Of a stretch of DNA of 64,000 nt, positions 39,180-49,904 are shown piece after piece. The notes under the pieces are model-generated. The model was not told the DNA's origin and did not search any database. It saw only the letters and a list, made by a program, of their open reading frames with translations. Each line of letters opens with the position of its first letter. Within the stretch, counting starts at the first letter, position 1. The translations under genes and the position numbers were made by a program. Source of the DNA: Lepeophtheirus salmonis (Eukaryota > Arthropoda > Copepoda > Siphonostomatoida > Caligidae); contig NC_052135.2 of the NCBI RefSeq assembly GCF_016086655.4, positions 20,426,363 to 20,490,362 of the forward strand, given 5' to 3'.

Positions 39180-39620
39180 ATCTACCGATCTGTAGTATTA
39201 CAAATGACACTGATCCATTTGAAGATAGTTTCACCATCTGCATAAAACAGTTGAACATAGAAGGCGGTCGTCAAAGCTACCATTGTACAAAAAAATTATT
39301 GTGAAATTATTTCCGGTTCTTGATGTAACAGTAGGGATATTTAATCCGTCACAAGGCTCTAAGCAAATGCTGCCATAGCCCGTTAACCTGGAAAATATGT
39401 GAATATATAGGACATTCCTTGAAGTGGCAGTGGTGGTGTTTTACTTATCTTAAGGTCCCACGGTTATCCTACACCACTACCGTGTACCTGTGGCACAATT
39501 TGGACAATTAGTAGGCTGATTTTATTGTCACCCATCTGGAGATGGGAATACTATCAACATATCCACTGACCCATCTGTAGATAGACAAGATGAATGACTA
39601 TTAGTGATTCATCATTTCAA
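39180..39620 (+). repeat. Less AT-rich non-coding segment with short repeated words
   Basis: Contains ATCCATTTGAAGATAGTTTC, CCCATCTGGAGATGGGAATA and ACCCATCTGTAGATAGACAA, i.e. an irregular CCATCTG-AGAT word three times, plus AAGGTCCCACGGTTATCCTA. No open frame of interest. Possibly an unclassified repeat. Confidence 0.35.
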
Positions 39621-40781
39621 AAAGGTATCAAATGCCCTCCAAAGCAAAAGTGGCTTAAGTAGATTAATTTTCTTATTCCTATCATTTTCCCCTCATAATA
39701 TGTACTCTTTATGGTATCACAGATGACGTTACTTTATCCCTTTCGTTCAAGACGTATGCATTGTTTTCTTCCATTCGCAGAATGTGTCTTATTATTTCAT
39801 TTATAAGGATTAATTATTGAGGCTGTATAGTTAGTTATGGATTAATATTCCACACCTCCATGGGACAAATAAAAGTGTCATAGGGGCCACTCCTTTGTAA
39901 ACACAGAAAGTTTTAAGCGAGCAAGTCTCTCTTTACCTGTATAAATTATCTCCTTTTAATTTTTTAAAGCTTTCATTAAATGAAGTAAGATTTTACTTGA
40001 AGAAAATAAAGGAAAGGTGGAGAAAAAAATTGCATAATATATATGTTTGACTATTAAACTAAGAACAATAAGAACCTTTATTTATTTATTCATATCCTTA
40101 AATAGTACGAATAATAGAGTGAGCCTTAAAAATCAATCTTTCACTTTGACTTGCCTCGCCCTTTCAATTATTCTATTCATAATACAACTTCTTTGTACAA
40201 AATATTTGGACTACAATTAATATTTAATGGAAGCTTTTTTTCTAGAATTTTTTAGTCTATATACAAAAATTACATGGAATAAAATCGATTTCCCCAATTC
40301 TTTCAAATTACCTTAAATTATGTACAATCTTAACTTTGTTTGTAAGCATAAATAAGTTGTACGTCAATACCTTAACTGGTTTAGTAGTTTTTGTAGCTTT
40401 GATATTCAATCTTCTTTAACAATAAAGTACTTTATCTTTAAAAAACAATTGTTTGGTGCACTCCTCTCCTTTAGTATTGGATAAATTATTATTTATTTTT
40501 CGTTTCATTTGGTTTTAAAAATAAAAACGTGATCAAATGTTGAGAAATTTATAACTTTAGTCAAATACTTAAGAGTCATCACCTCGGAATACTTCTTAAA
40601 TGCTACAACTTTTGGCACATTATTACATTTTGAATGGGAATAATACAAAATAAGAGCCACCCTAACCAATATATATAACTACAAACAATCTCCTTACAAG
40701 TGAAAAATATATGTAACTTATAATTTCATATACAGAGCCAACGTTTCATTTACAAAAACACTTGGTAGGTTTGGTACCTGG

Positions 40782-40990
40782 GGAAACTAGGGAAAGTTGC
40801 AACTCTTTTATTTTTTACCTCAACTACTCGAAGCTGGTTTGATTTAGACACTCGCTCAATTTTATAAAAATATACCAACCTATGTTTGTTATTGTTTGAA
40901 TCAATTGAACTGTTATATGAGTCAATAAAGTTTCCATAAATTCCTTTTGAATCCAGCTTGTAAAATTTTGCAACTCTCTCCGTAGCCAAG
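40782..40990. mobile_element. MITE family E-like copy 3, about 209 bp
   Basis: Left GGGGAAACTAGGGAAAGTTG CAACTC; right end AAAATTTTGCAACTCTCTCC, giving opposed GTTGCAA blocks about 200 bp apart. The 79-codon minus-strand ORF here runs from end to end of this repeat and has no family features, so I treat it as chance. Confidence 0.42.
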
Positions 40991-41094
40991 GATGTTTGAA
41001 AAAGTTATATAATATATAATTTGAGTTATAACCTTTTAAAAAATGGACTAAATAACATTATGATAAAAAAATAACTGAACTTATCACGATGTTA

Positions 41095-41580
41095 AATTAT
41101 AAAGTTTAAATGTATTATAGTAAGATTTATATGATACATCACTGATGAGTTTTATAAAAAGGGGAAATGTATTCTCTAAAATTCTTCAGGGACCTGCTTT
41201 GGCTAAAAAACATGCTTGAGTGGAAGGTTGTTTTTTTGCATAGTAAATAAGTAGGAAAATTGAAGCACTTGTTGCAAATATATTTTTCTAATGAGCGCTA
41301 CAATATTAAAAATTTAACCGAGTATTATTGTAAATTAAAATATAATAAAATTTATATTATGAGTTATTGTTTAGTATTATAATTCGTATAAATTCACTCT
41401 CAAAAAAGCTATTCAAGGCCTTACTCTGACTAGAAAATACTTAATGTATTGTTTAACTATAATACATAATGCAATGAAAACTGCAGCACTTGTTAAAACT
41501 GTCCCCTTTGTAATGGGCGTTAAAATGCCTCAATTTTCTTCTCACTAAGTGAGTTTTGAATTATGGTAAAACTACTAATA
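41095..41580 (+). repeat. Diverged tandem duplication, unit about 230 bp
   Basis: 41177-41275 (TTCTTCAGGGACCTGCTTTG ... GAAGCACTTGTTG) is paralleled by 41405-41500 (GCTATTCAAGGCCTTACTCT ... TGCAGCACTTGTTA), with ACTAGAAAATACTT against GCTAAAAAACATGC between. Same orientation, perhaps 70% alike by eye. Confidence 0.5.
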
Positions 41581-42035
41581 GCAAAAAAATTAATCATTCA
41601 AATGATATCAGTTACAGAAGAAACATTGAAAAACTAACTACATTATTATAAACATAACAATCCTAAAAATACAAAAACATTTTCTCCACAAACTGAGTTT
41701 TTATTTAATATCTCAAATAAAAGTTGACAAAAGTTGTTGATTTTTTTTCCACAGTAGTCGTGATGTAAATTTTATGAATGTAGCTCTTTTAATGTTCATG
41801 AAAAAGGGATAGATATAACCGTCCCGTTCTGCAACTGTCCGCAGTTTCACTTATATCACTGTGACTTTATATATATTCTTTGAGAGTGTTCCCAATAATT
41901 CCTTCTATTAGCAAAAGTTTGTCAAAATAAATACGATCTTCCCCAAAAGTGAAGAAAATTAAAAAATCCAATTCTTTTAATATATATTATTATAACTCAA
42001 TAATTCTCTACATATATGAGTCAATTATCCACTTA

Positions 42036-43291
42036 CAGAGTGTCCACGATAAATTGAAACTACTTTAAACTTCATCCAGATCTTTAATGCGGATATTCGG
42101 AGTTAAATCATACTAATATAAAAGGTTGCGTGAACAATACACTGTAACTTCCACCACAATTGTTTTGACAACAAACAATAGTCATCATGGATAAGCAAGG
42201 AGAGACGCCATCCTCGAATTGGCTCGCGCGGGACACAAGGCCTCTGCTATCTACAAGCTTCTTAACTACCCCAAGACCACGGTGTACCGGATCTTCAATG
42301 CCTGGGAAGTTGAGGGGAAGGTCTGCCGCAAGGCCCACAATATGAGAAGTGACCGAATCCGCACTCCCCGCTTCCTTGAAGGCCTACGTAAGTCCATCAA
42401 GGCTTCGCCAGGGGCTTTCTTGTCCAGGTTGGCCAAGAACCGTGGAGTGAGCAAGCAGCTGGTCTCCAAGGCTGTGAATGAGGACCTCGGGTACAGGTAA
42501 TACCGAATGGCCAAACAACACATCCTCACGGCATCCATGAAGGCCACCAGGCTCACCAACGGTAAGTGTCTCCTCAATGACCTGAAGAGCCATGGAGGAA
42601 GAATCATCTTCTTCTCCGACGAGAAGAACTGGACTGTTGACAGAAGCTAAAACGTCTAGAATACAGGTGATTTGCCAAGGAGAGAGAAGAGGTCCCTGCG
42701 GTCTTCACCACAAAGTTCCCAACCTCTGTGATGACCCTGGGTGTCATCTGCAGCAACGGTGAGGTGATGCCTCCTTTCTTCTTCAATCCCAAGGAAAGGG
42801 TTAACGCGATAAGGTACTGTGAAGTCATGGAGGAGTTCGTCATCCCCTGGATGAAGGATTCGGCCGCTGGGAGGGAGATCATATTCCAACAAGACTCAGC
42901 GCCCGCACACATCGCCATGAGAACCACTAACCTCGTCAACTCCTCTCACTTTCTGGGATCGCCACACCTGGCCCTCCAACTCACCCGACCTCAATCCGTA
43001 TGATTACTACTGGTAGGGGAAGTTGGAGAGGGACGTGTAGAAGGTCAGCCACAAGGGCATTGCGGCCCTGAAGGGCTCTATTACGAGGGAGTGGAATGCT
43101 GTCGATTCTGCGGAAGCAAATCCTTTAGGGGCAGAATGGAGAAGATGGTGGCTGCTGAGGGTGGACATGTTGAATAAATTTATTGTTTATTATCATGTCT
43201 AACTTTTTCATATTAACAAATACACTCCAAATTCCATTTTTATCAAGCAGGTTGAATTTTAAGATAGTTCCAATTTATCGTGGACACCCTG
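42036..43291 (+). mobile_element. Tc1/mariner-type DNA transposon, nearly full length, 1256 bp, TA target duplication
   Basis: The ends form TIRs of about 33 bp. The left begins CAGAGTGTCCACGATAAATT (42036); the reverse complement of the right begins CAGGGTGTCCACGATAAATT. They differ at about 4 of 33 positions. TA lies just outside both ends (42034-42035 and 43292-43293), the duplication expected for Tc1/mariner. The interior carries one transposase on the plus strand and is clearly GC-richer than the AT-rich flanks, so the insertion is relatively recent or still keeps donor composition. It is the least decayed element in the window, but its transposase is broken, so it could move only with enzyme supplied from elsewhere. 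Confidence 0.93.
42188..43174 (+). pseudogene. Tc1/mariner DDxD transposase, disrupted by frameshifts and stops
   Basis: This would be the cut-and-paste transposase of the surrounding element. An ATG at 42188 reads MDKQGE, then about one base is gained or lost near 42205 before the helix-turn-helix region (ILELARAGHKASAIYKLL; KTTVYRIFNAW). A second HTH follows (LSRLAKNRGVSKQLVSKAV), ending at an in-frame stop near 42500. The catalytic region is recognisable: first Asp in FFSDEKNWTVD (codon 42618-42620), second in FQQDSAPAH (42893-42895), third in NSPDLNPYDYYW (43002-43004). Two more frame changes fall near 42640-42690 and 42945, and TAG stops at about 43014 and 43038. The second-to-third Asp distance is about 36 residues, allowing for the indel. 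That, with a final Asp in NPYDYY, resembles the maT/DD37D side of the superfamily rather than Tc1 DD34E; the subfamily is inference. The reverse-strand ORFs here are shadows. Confidence 0.88.
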
Positions 43292-43484
43292 TATTATTCA
43301 AATTTTCCGTATGAGTTAAGATAGCCAATAATTTTATGTATAGTTTATAATCTTTATATTGCTCCCGATACAAATATTCAAATAAAATAAATCAATTCTT
43401 CATTTTTATTTGTGACTATCAATTTGGGATAGCTTCATTGCACCTTAGGCCATTACACATCATACTTGTAAATATGAAGAATTT

Positions 43485-43595
43485 GGAGAAATAATTTAGT
43501 ATAATTCATATAAGAATACAAATGTGATCCACATTCAATTTTCAGAAAGATCATTCCTGCTTGATTTTATGTTGACGCCCCAAATATGTTCGTCC
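43485..43595 (-). repeat. Dispersed repeat family A, rearranged end fragments
   Basis: The reverse complement of 43510-43545 reads AAAATTGAATGTGGATCACA then TTTGTATTC, a family A 5' block. The following GATTTTATGTTGACGCCCCA (plus strand) is the family A 3' end. The two ends face opposite ways, so the copy is rearranged. Confidence 0.5.
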
Positions 43596-43953
43596 TTCAT
43601 ATTTTTTCCTGGGAGGCTATTTCTTAATTATTCATTCTTTTAGCAGCAGAAGAAAAAAACGGCTTGTCCCTCTATATCTTCTTCTCTTCCTGCTCGCTTT
43701 CAAAAAGTAAGAATATTTGTATACTTCTTCATACATTTTGTTTGTTTGTTCTTATTAAGAAGCAACCAACTTTCTTATTTTCCAAAATATATGTATATTA
43801 TACAGAAAACTTACTTACATTAACATATTATTATTGCCTCTTATACACTCTTAAAAGGAAATAATAGGAAAACAAAATAATAATATAAATTTTTTTTTTA
43901 ACTAAATGGACTTGCTAATTAGTGAGTACTTAGGTATGTGTGTGCATAAATAC

Positions 43954-44420
43954 TAGTGTTGAAAAGAGGTCCATGGTATTTTTTTTTTTTTTTCAATTAG
44001 GTCTCTAGTAATTTTTTTTAATGACTTGAATCGATATTTGAGGCCCAATTGTTTTCAAATTGTACCGATTTTACGGTCTCAATATATAAACCCATGTTTT
44101 ACGTCTCAATTAATGTAACAATTTTTCTCCCCTTTCCTTATTTATGAGTGGTACAAATATTTATACAACATTTTTAACTTCATTTGACGTAATTGTAGGT
44201 TGATGTTCACAATTTTGAAATAAAAATGTCGTCATTAAAAATTTATATATTGAATCTGCTAAACCTAGATTTAAATGACACTGATCCAGCATGATTTTCT
44301 TTTTGAGACTTGCCCAGACCATACTTCTTTAAAGCACCAAATTAGTTCGATTCATTCAAAATCATAACAGTTTCGTACCGGTACATGATTTCAAGACTGA
44401 AACCAAACACCCAAAAACTC
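43954..44420 (+). mobile_element. hAT-like MITE, family D copy 3, about 467 bp
   Basis: Starts TAGTGTTGAAAAGAGGTCC and aligns along its length with the 26.0 kb copy, for example TTCATTTGACGTAATTGTAG and ACCATACTTCTTTAAAGCAC. The right end (CCAAACACCCAAAAACTCA) is degraded and I could not find a matching octamer. Confidence 0.68.
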
Positions 44421-44922
44421 ATTGTGTGTGAATTTACTATTCTATTCGAATGCATTTGTAACCCTCTTAAAAATATATAGGTATATAGTGTACAGTTATT
44501 CGGTATATTCTATATATTGATATTGTAAAAATGTCTGAATTAGTCAACTCTAAAAGAACGAAAAAGTAACTTGCTTCAGAGACATACTAAGCAATTTTTA
44601 GTTTAGTAGTGGGGTCAGCTATCAGCAATTAACATATAGAAGTAGCTTGAACTTTATGACTTATATTTATAAACTGTTGTATAATTTTTTGTTTAGTTTG
44701 GAATGCTAAATATGTTAGTGTTTTCAATTGTTTCATTTTTTCAAAATTGTTGGCAAAATAAAAACTTATTCCTTTCTAAATAAGTTGGTAATGCAATTTT
44801 TATTAAAAATTGAACCATAATACTAATACAAATTTTGGTATCGTAACTGATACGAAAAAATTTCCATACTGTTTCCTTGGGTAATACTTTGCTTCAGAAA
44901 TTAATTTGTACATGGCAAAATA

Positions 44923-45290
44923 TTTCGGGAGACTGAGTATACTTTTTGCATTTTTAAATTATTTTGGCACAATTATTAGGTAACTTTAGGTAATTATTAG
45001 TAAACCTAATAATTGTGCCAAAATTATTAGGCTTACTAGTATGTAGGACTTTTAAAGACTGCAAAAAGGTTCTATTGAAGATTATTATAAGTTGCTTGAA
45101 GCGTATACACTACGTGACGTAAAAGAAAGCATTGAGAGATATCTCCCTTATGCAAACACGCCAACAAAGTTTTTCACAACATATGCCTGCTGTTTTTTCA
45201 ATATACTACGGTTATATGTGTGGATAGTTTTTCCACAAAACTGTATATAAATTCTACTTGTCAAATATTGCAACTGTACCCGTAATAAGG
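44923..45290. mobile_element. Possible MITE family E copy 4
   Basis: Left GGGAGACTGAGTATAC and right AAATATTGCAACTGTACCCG, the latter matching the right end of the 16.8 kb copy (AAATATTGCAGCTGTCTCCC). It contains the perfect hairpin at 44961-45024. Confidence 0.4.
44961..45024. repeat. Perfect 21-bp inverted repeat (hairpin)
   Basis: The arm ATTTTGGCACAATTATTAGG plus T (44961-44981) is exactly complementary to 45004-45024, with a 22-base loop that itself contains TTAGGTAATTATTAG, a partial further copy of the arm. In RNA this would be a stable stem. Confidence 0.9.
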
Positions 45291-45299
45291 AACGGGTTT

Positions 45300-46264
45300 A
45301 ACACTTCCCAAAGAATCGATATTGAGTAAGAAAATTAGACTTAATAGTATTTTTGAGGAATAAATAACTAGACCTTTCAAGGCGTTAAATAATTAACTTT
45401 CAATCCAAAATATGATAGTAGATTAAGATTTAATAGATATATAGTTTCATGATTGACAATATTATATCTACCTTACTCATTAAGAAACTATTATGAGTGT
45501 GTGTGTGGGGGTGGGGTATTGAATGAAACCGCTTATATCGGTAATAAGGCACCTTTAATCTACAAATAATATATTAGTTATTAAGATGGTTGCTTGATTG
45601 TACTGTTTATTATATTAATACAAAGCAATATTTCAGTTAAAAATTGGTATTGGGTATAAAATTAATTTTAACAATAACCATATATGGGAATTAATACTAC
45701 ACGTGAAGGAGTTTAAAATCACAAAATTTCCATAAAATTTTATGCAATACACCTCTTAAACTCATTAAATGTTTAATTTTATTATATAATTTCATAAAAA
45801 TGAACAAATTAAAAATATCAATTTCTACAAAAATATATTCCTATCACTCTTAATTTTAATTAGTTAAATCTTGATTTTATCTTGTTTTAATATTTTTTTT
45901 TATTAAAATTAGAAGATTTGATATTTAAGATATTTAAAGCAAAAAAATATAGTAAAGATCAACCATACTTTTTATACAAAAAAAAAAAAAATAATAAATG
46001 GGTTCATGTATTTTGTTGCATTACTCAATAGCTATTAAATGATTTATTATATGTATCTACGATTGAGTGGTTAACAAACTTAATAATAATAAAAAATTGT
46101 GGAGCACTAGTGAAGTAGACTAACTTATATAGCTGTCCTAAGGTTACTGTTATACAAATTGCGCTCAAACTTGCATCATAATTAAATGTAATGGAAAATG
46201 AATACTGCAGACCTTTGAAAAAAAATTTCAAATACTTTAGTTCGTGAATTTAAATTAACAGTTC
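45300..46264. other. AT-rich background, no gene seen
   Basis: Contains a GTGTGTGTGGGGGTGGGG tract (about 45498) and an A14 run near 45979. The 68-codon minus ORF at 46025 is unsupported. Confidence 0.55.
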
Positions 46265-46455
46265 CTGGTACTTTTTTGATAAATTTTTTTATAATAAAGC
46301 AAAATTTGTTTGGATGTTTGCTGATACCTGATTTTTTTAGTGTTACTATTTGATCTAACAATAAAATTGTATCTAAGATGATGTATAGCTAAAGCTATGA
46401 CAGTCATATTAAAGTAATTATCCGTTGCATGCACGGAAATCATAAAAATAGTACG
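46265..46455 (-). repeat. Dispersed-repeat-like segment with TTGCATGCACGG
   Basis: Plus-strand blocks AATAAAGCAAAATTTGTTTG, GCTAAAGCTATGACAG and CGTTGCATGCACGGAAATCA suggest an interspersed repeat. AATAAAGCAAAGTTTATCTA with TCGACACCTAATAGCTCCGA at 47350-47400 looks like a second copy. The small minus-strand ORFs over both are not supported as genes. Confidence 0.35.
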
Positions 46456-46540
46456 TAAAAAAAATCTTTAGTATGTAGCTTTTAATTTTTAATAACTTTA
46501 TAGAACTTTATAATGAATATTTTTTTTTAAATTATGCTTA

Positions 46541-47213
46541 AACTAATACTTGGTCATATCCATATTAATAATTAAAAGTTTATTTGTCGGTCGAGGCCCC
46601 CATTTTGTCTTCAGCTGAAAAGTGGTTTACTTACAGAGTATGTACAGTTACACTTGAAGTACCTTCTTTATGAAACCAGAGGAGTAGTGTTTTTTCTGTA
46701 AGTTGGATGAGGAGACCACATCTCACATTTTATATGACTGCAAGGCTCTTCGGGCAGCTTTTAACGTCGTTGCAAAGGAGATAGAATCATCTTTTGAAGT
46801 GGAAATTCTGAGGGACGACTTTTTCGCTCTGACGTCCCCAAAAACATCCTACATCTTGCTGTTATAACGAAAGTACAATATTACCTTCATTCACTTATAG
46901 CAATTAATGACGTCACAAATATTAAGGTGGAAAACAAAACATGGTTAAAGACTATATTAGATTTAAAAAAATATTCCGTTTCTAGTTTTTATTTGGTTGT
47001 TTTTATATGATTTTTTTTCGCCACTTATTGATATAGAATTATTGACTGTTCTTTCTATTATTAATAGTTATATTTTGTTAATTTATTAAAGTTGTACAGA
47101 AATAAATGGTAATTAAAAAATATATATTTTCAAAAAATTATGCTTCAATTAATACTTAAGCATATTCATATTAATTAAGCAAAGCTTATTTTACTGTGGA
47201 GGCCTCACTTTTG
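46541..47213. repeat. Diverged direct repeats flanking the LINE zinc-knuckle fragment
   Basis: About 75 bp at 46533-46612 (AATTATGCTTAAACTAATAC ... GAGGCCCCCATTTTG) recurs at 47137-47213 (AATTATGCTTCAATTAATAC ... GAGGCCTCACTTTTG) in the same orientation, about 600 bp apart. The LINE fragment lies between them. They are too long and diverged for a simple target-site duplication. A repeat interrupted and partly duplicated, or two copies of another repeat, would fit. Confidence 0.6.
46690..46866 (+). pseudogene. Non-LTR retrotransposon C-terminal zinc-knuckle fragment
   Basis: An open stretch of about 58 codons reads CFFCKLDEETTSHILYDC then KALRAAFNVVAKEIESSFEV and EILRDDFFAL, ending at a TAA at 46864. 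The pattern C-x2-C-x8-H-x4-C followed by an 'AL' is the zinc-knuckle found near the C terminus of many non-LTR retrotransposon ORF2 proteins (typically C..C....ET..H.L..C). There is no reverse transcriptase upstream, as expected for a 5'-truncated insertion. The composition is less AT-rich than its surroundings. Confidence 0.62.
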
Positions 47214-48134
47214 AATGTTTGCTAATTATCTTAGCAATGTACGACTAGCTGATACAATAAATAACAATGTGGCAACGAGCGTGTGTGACAAAAACTCAGG
47301 GCGGCATATCCAAAAATAAAAAGGAAAAAAGGGTAATACATATTTTCATCAATAAAGCAAAGTTTATCTATCTGTCTGTTGTCGACACCTAATAGCTCCG
47401 AAACATGCCGGATACTCACACTAGTATAGAATAAAAAATGAATTAATATCTATACTAAGATATGTTTCATTTAAAAGTGCCAACAGTGTACACTATTCAA
47501 ACCATTTTAGTGCCTTCAAATCATTAAATGTATATTTATACCTGTATAATTTGTTATTTTTAATCAACAACGTTCTTTTTATTTTAAATTATGAAATCTT
47601 GTAATTACAAAAGTACACCACAATTGTATTTAATTTTCTTACAGCAAGTAACGTTTTTAATTACAAAACCTCTTAATTTTGAGGAATGTCATAGATTGAA
47701 GGCCACAATAGAAGGGTCCTTATACAATAAGTATTCAAATTAGAACAAAAACTTTGAAATGGTTAGATACGAACATTAATGTAAAAGAAGAAAACATATG
47801 TATAAGTTGGACCCCTAAACAAATTATATATAAAAACTCTGCAGAAAATACATTACTTAGTCTTCATAAAGTTCTGTTAAATTAATTTTTTAATTGATAT
47901 AAATAGGATAAAGTTTGATGACAGTTTTTGAAACTTTTATAATTAATAAGACCATAAATGTTCTGCAGGTACATTTATTATATACACTAATTTTTTAACC
48001 TACGCTTACTGGAACTCCAGCTATTTTTACATCTTTAACCATTAGTTATTAATAGAATAAGTAGAATAAACTTATATATTAATTTAATCATCAGCAAAAA
48101 AAATTACCTCGTTGGTAATCTGAACAGGGTTTTT

Positions 48135-48405
48135 TTATTTTCAATATCTTAACTTTTTAATTCTTGAAAATATTATAGCTAATAATAAAGTAATCAGTAG
48201 TGGTTATGATCATGTCACTATAGTAATATCGACTATAATCGGAGTGATTCCTGCTTATGTCCTTGATAGATACGGAATGGGATTTGTGTTTATTTATTTA
48301 ATACCATAGCTACTTGCAGGTAATAAAATGAAAAATCATGACAGCTAAGCTAATCTCCTCTGAAACAGTCTTCAAATTGTCAGGGGTACCACGTCCTTTT
48401 CAAAA
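48135..48405 (+). repeat. Dispersed repeat family C, copy 5
   Basis: ATCTTAACTTTTTAATTCTT, AAAGTAATCAGTAGTGG, GGAGTGATTCCTGCTTATGT, GATACGGAATGGGATTTGTG, GTCTTCAAATTGTCAGGGGT. With the 49 kb copy it shows the family extends at least 45 bp upstream of the AGTAATCA block. Confidence 0.75.
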
Positions 48406-48984
48406 GTACTGACATATCATATTTTATAAAACAGTATTCTTTTCTAATCGTTTGTTAGAGTCATTTATATAGGTAACTTTGTTCCTTTACTTTATCATGC
48501 AACCTTTTCTAAGAAAATAAACAGAAAAAAGGCCAAAATAAATTGGTCATTTGTCAATTTTTCCGAACTATTGAACTTTTAATCAATAATTGCTAGGAAT
48601 TGTTCAAAAAAAAGAACGAAAAATAAAGCTAATTCAACCAATCAACTTTAAGAACTATGATAATGAAAACAGAAGCAGAAACATCGAAAGCTGACAACAA
48701 TTATGTGTTAGCAAGATAAAGACGTTCCTTCAAAACTATTGACTATTGTTCTATGGGACATCAAAATTTTGGAATTAATAAATTCCTGGAATTATGTGTA
48801 TTAAATTAGTTCAAAGGAACAATCTACAACTGAAAATTTTCAACCAATCAAAGAAGAGAAAAAGAGAGTGACGCTAATTATCGGCCATGACTTATGGTAT
48901 CCATAACCAACTATATAAAAATAACTTGGAGGCAGTCCAATATATTTTTTTTATCAATGTGAACAACATGCTTCATTTTCCAAA

Positions 48985-49285
48985 GCCGTTATCTTAATTT
49001 TTTAGTTCTTGAAGATATAAAATAAATAAGTATAAAGTAATCACTAGTGTGTGTGTTTATAATACTCTGGATTAACTGAGCAGTGATAAATGTCAGTCCT
49101 TTTTGTAATTAGAGTACAATTAAGTTTCAACATTGGAGTCATTTATGACTATTTCTTTGATAGAGATACTAAGTGGGATTTCTGTTAATTTCCTTTATCT
49201 CATAGCTGCCTATATTTAATAAAATCAAAGCTAAGCTCGCTCTCCTCTTAAACAAACTTTAAATTACTAGGATTATCATATCATT
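48985..49285 (+). repeat. Dispersed repeat family C, copy 6
   Basis: TTATCTTAATTTTTTAGTTC, AAAGTAATCACTAGTGTGTG, AACATTGGAGTCATTTATGA, CTAAGTGGGATTTCTGTTAA, AAACTTTAAATTACTAGGAT. It lies about 580 bp after copy 5, in the same orientation. Confidence 0.72.
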
Positions 49286-49574
49286 TTTTTAGTTTCTTAT
49301 TTTACCATAACGACAGATCATACTTTATACCGCCTTTTCATGTATTTATATCATATGTTTTAAGAGGTACTCCAAGAGGCAAAAGTATATGCAGAAAAAT
49401 TACTAGCAGCCAAAATATTTGCGGCAAAATGACCGAAAACCCTTTTTCTCAACACTATTCATGATTACTTTTTCCATATAGTAATTTAGATAGGTAGATA
49501 GAATGAAGAAATCATATAAAAACATGTATATATTAGTTACGTATATTCATAGACAAAATTTTATTGTCTGGAGA

Positions 49575-49735
49575 CTGGTTAGACAGTTCCTGCCGTTAAT
49601 GTTCTTCTTCTGGAGCAACTCCTTTCTTGCATTGACCATATCTTTTGGGTTATTGTCGTGCTACAGGACCAATTTTTAGTTTCCTGCCTGATAAAGGACT
49701 CCTATAAGCAGGACAGGACACTGCGCTCACGCGTT
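49575..49735 (-). pseudogene. Short Tc1-like transposase fragment
   Basis: The minus strand reads V-L-stop-HDNNPKDMVNARKELLQ then KKNINGRNCL. This is the Tc1 block around the second catalytic Asp (LQHDN.PKH......ELL....I). The corresponding part of the 32.7 kb fragment reads VNASKEWLEKKHIK, and at the DNA level the two share GGTCAATGCAAG. Only about 50 codons are recognisable. It abuts the 3' end of the THAP/P-like relic without sharing ends with it. Confidence 0.6.
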
Positions 49736-49904
49736 TCCAATATGGGTTTTTGTTTATTCTATATAGAATGTCTCTCTTAAAGTGTTTTGCTACAAAATAA
49801 AGAGTTTTCAAAGGATTTTATTAGGGAAAATAATAAAAATGAGCTATATATTTCTAATAGAAGTGGTATTTTATTAGTAATTTGATCAAAATAAACATTA
49901 AAAA

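Noticed and set aside
42266..42939. Several minus-strand ORFs of 69-113 codons in the 42 kb element
   Set aside because: These are antisense shadows of the GC-rich transposase gene.
46533..47213. LTR retrotransposon with the two 75-bp direct repeats as LTRs
   Set aside because: The repeats are short and diverged and lack TG...CA ends, and the enclosed protein fragment is of non-LTR type.
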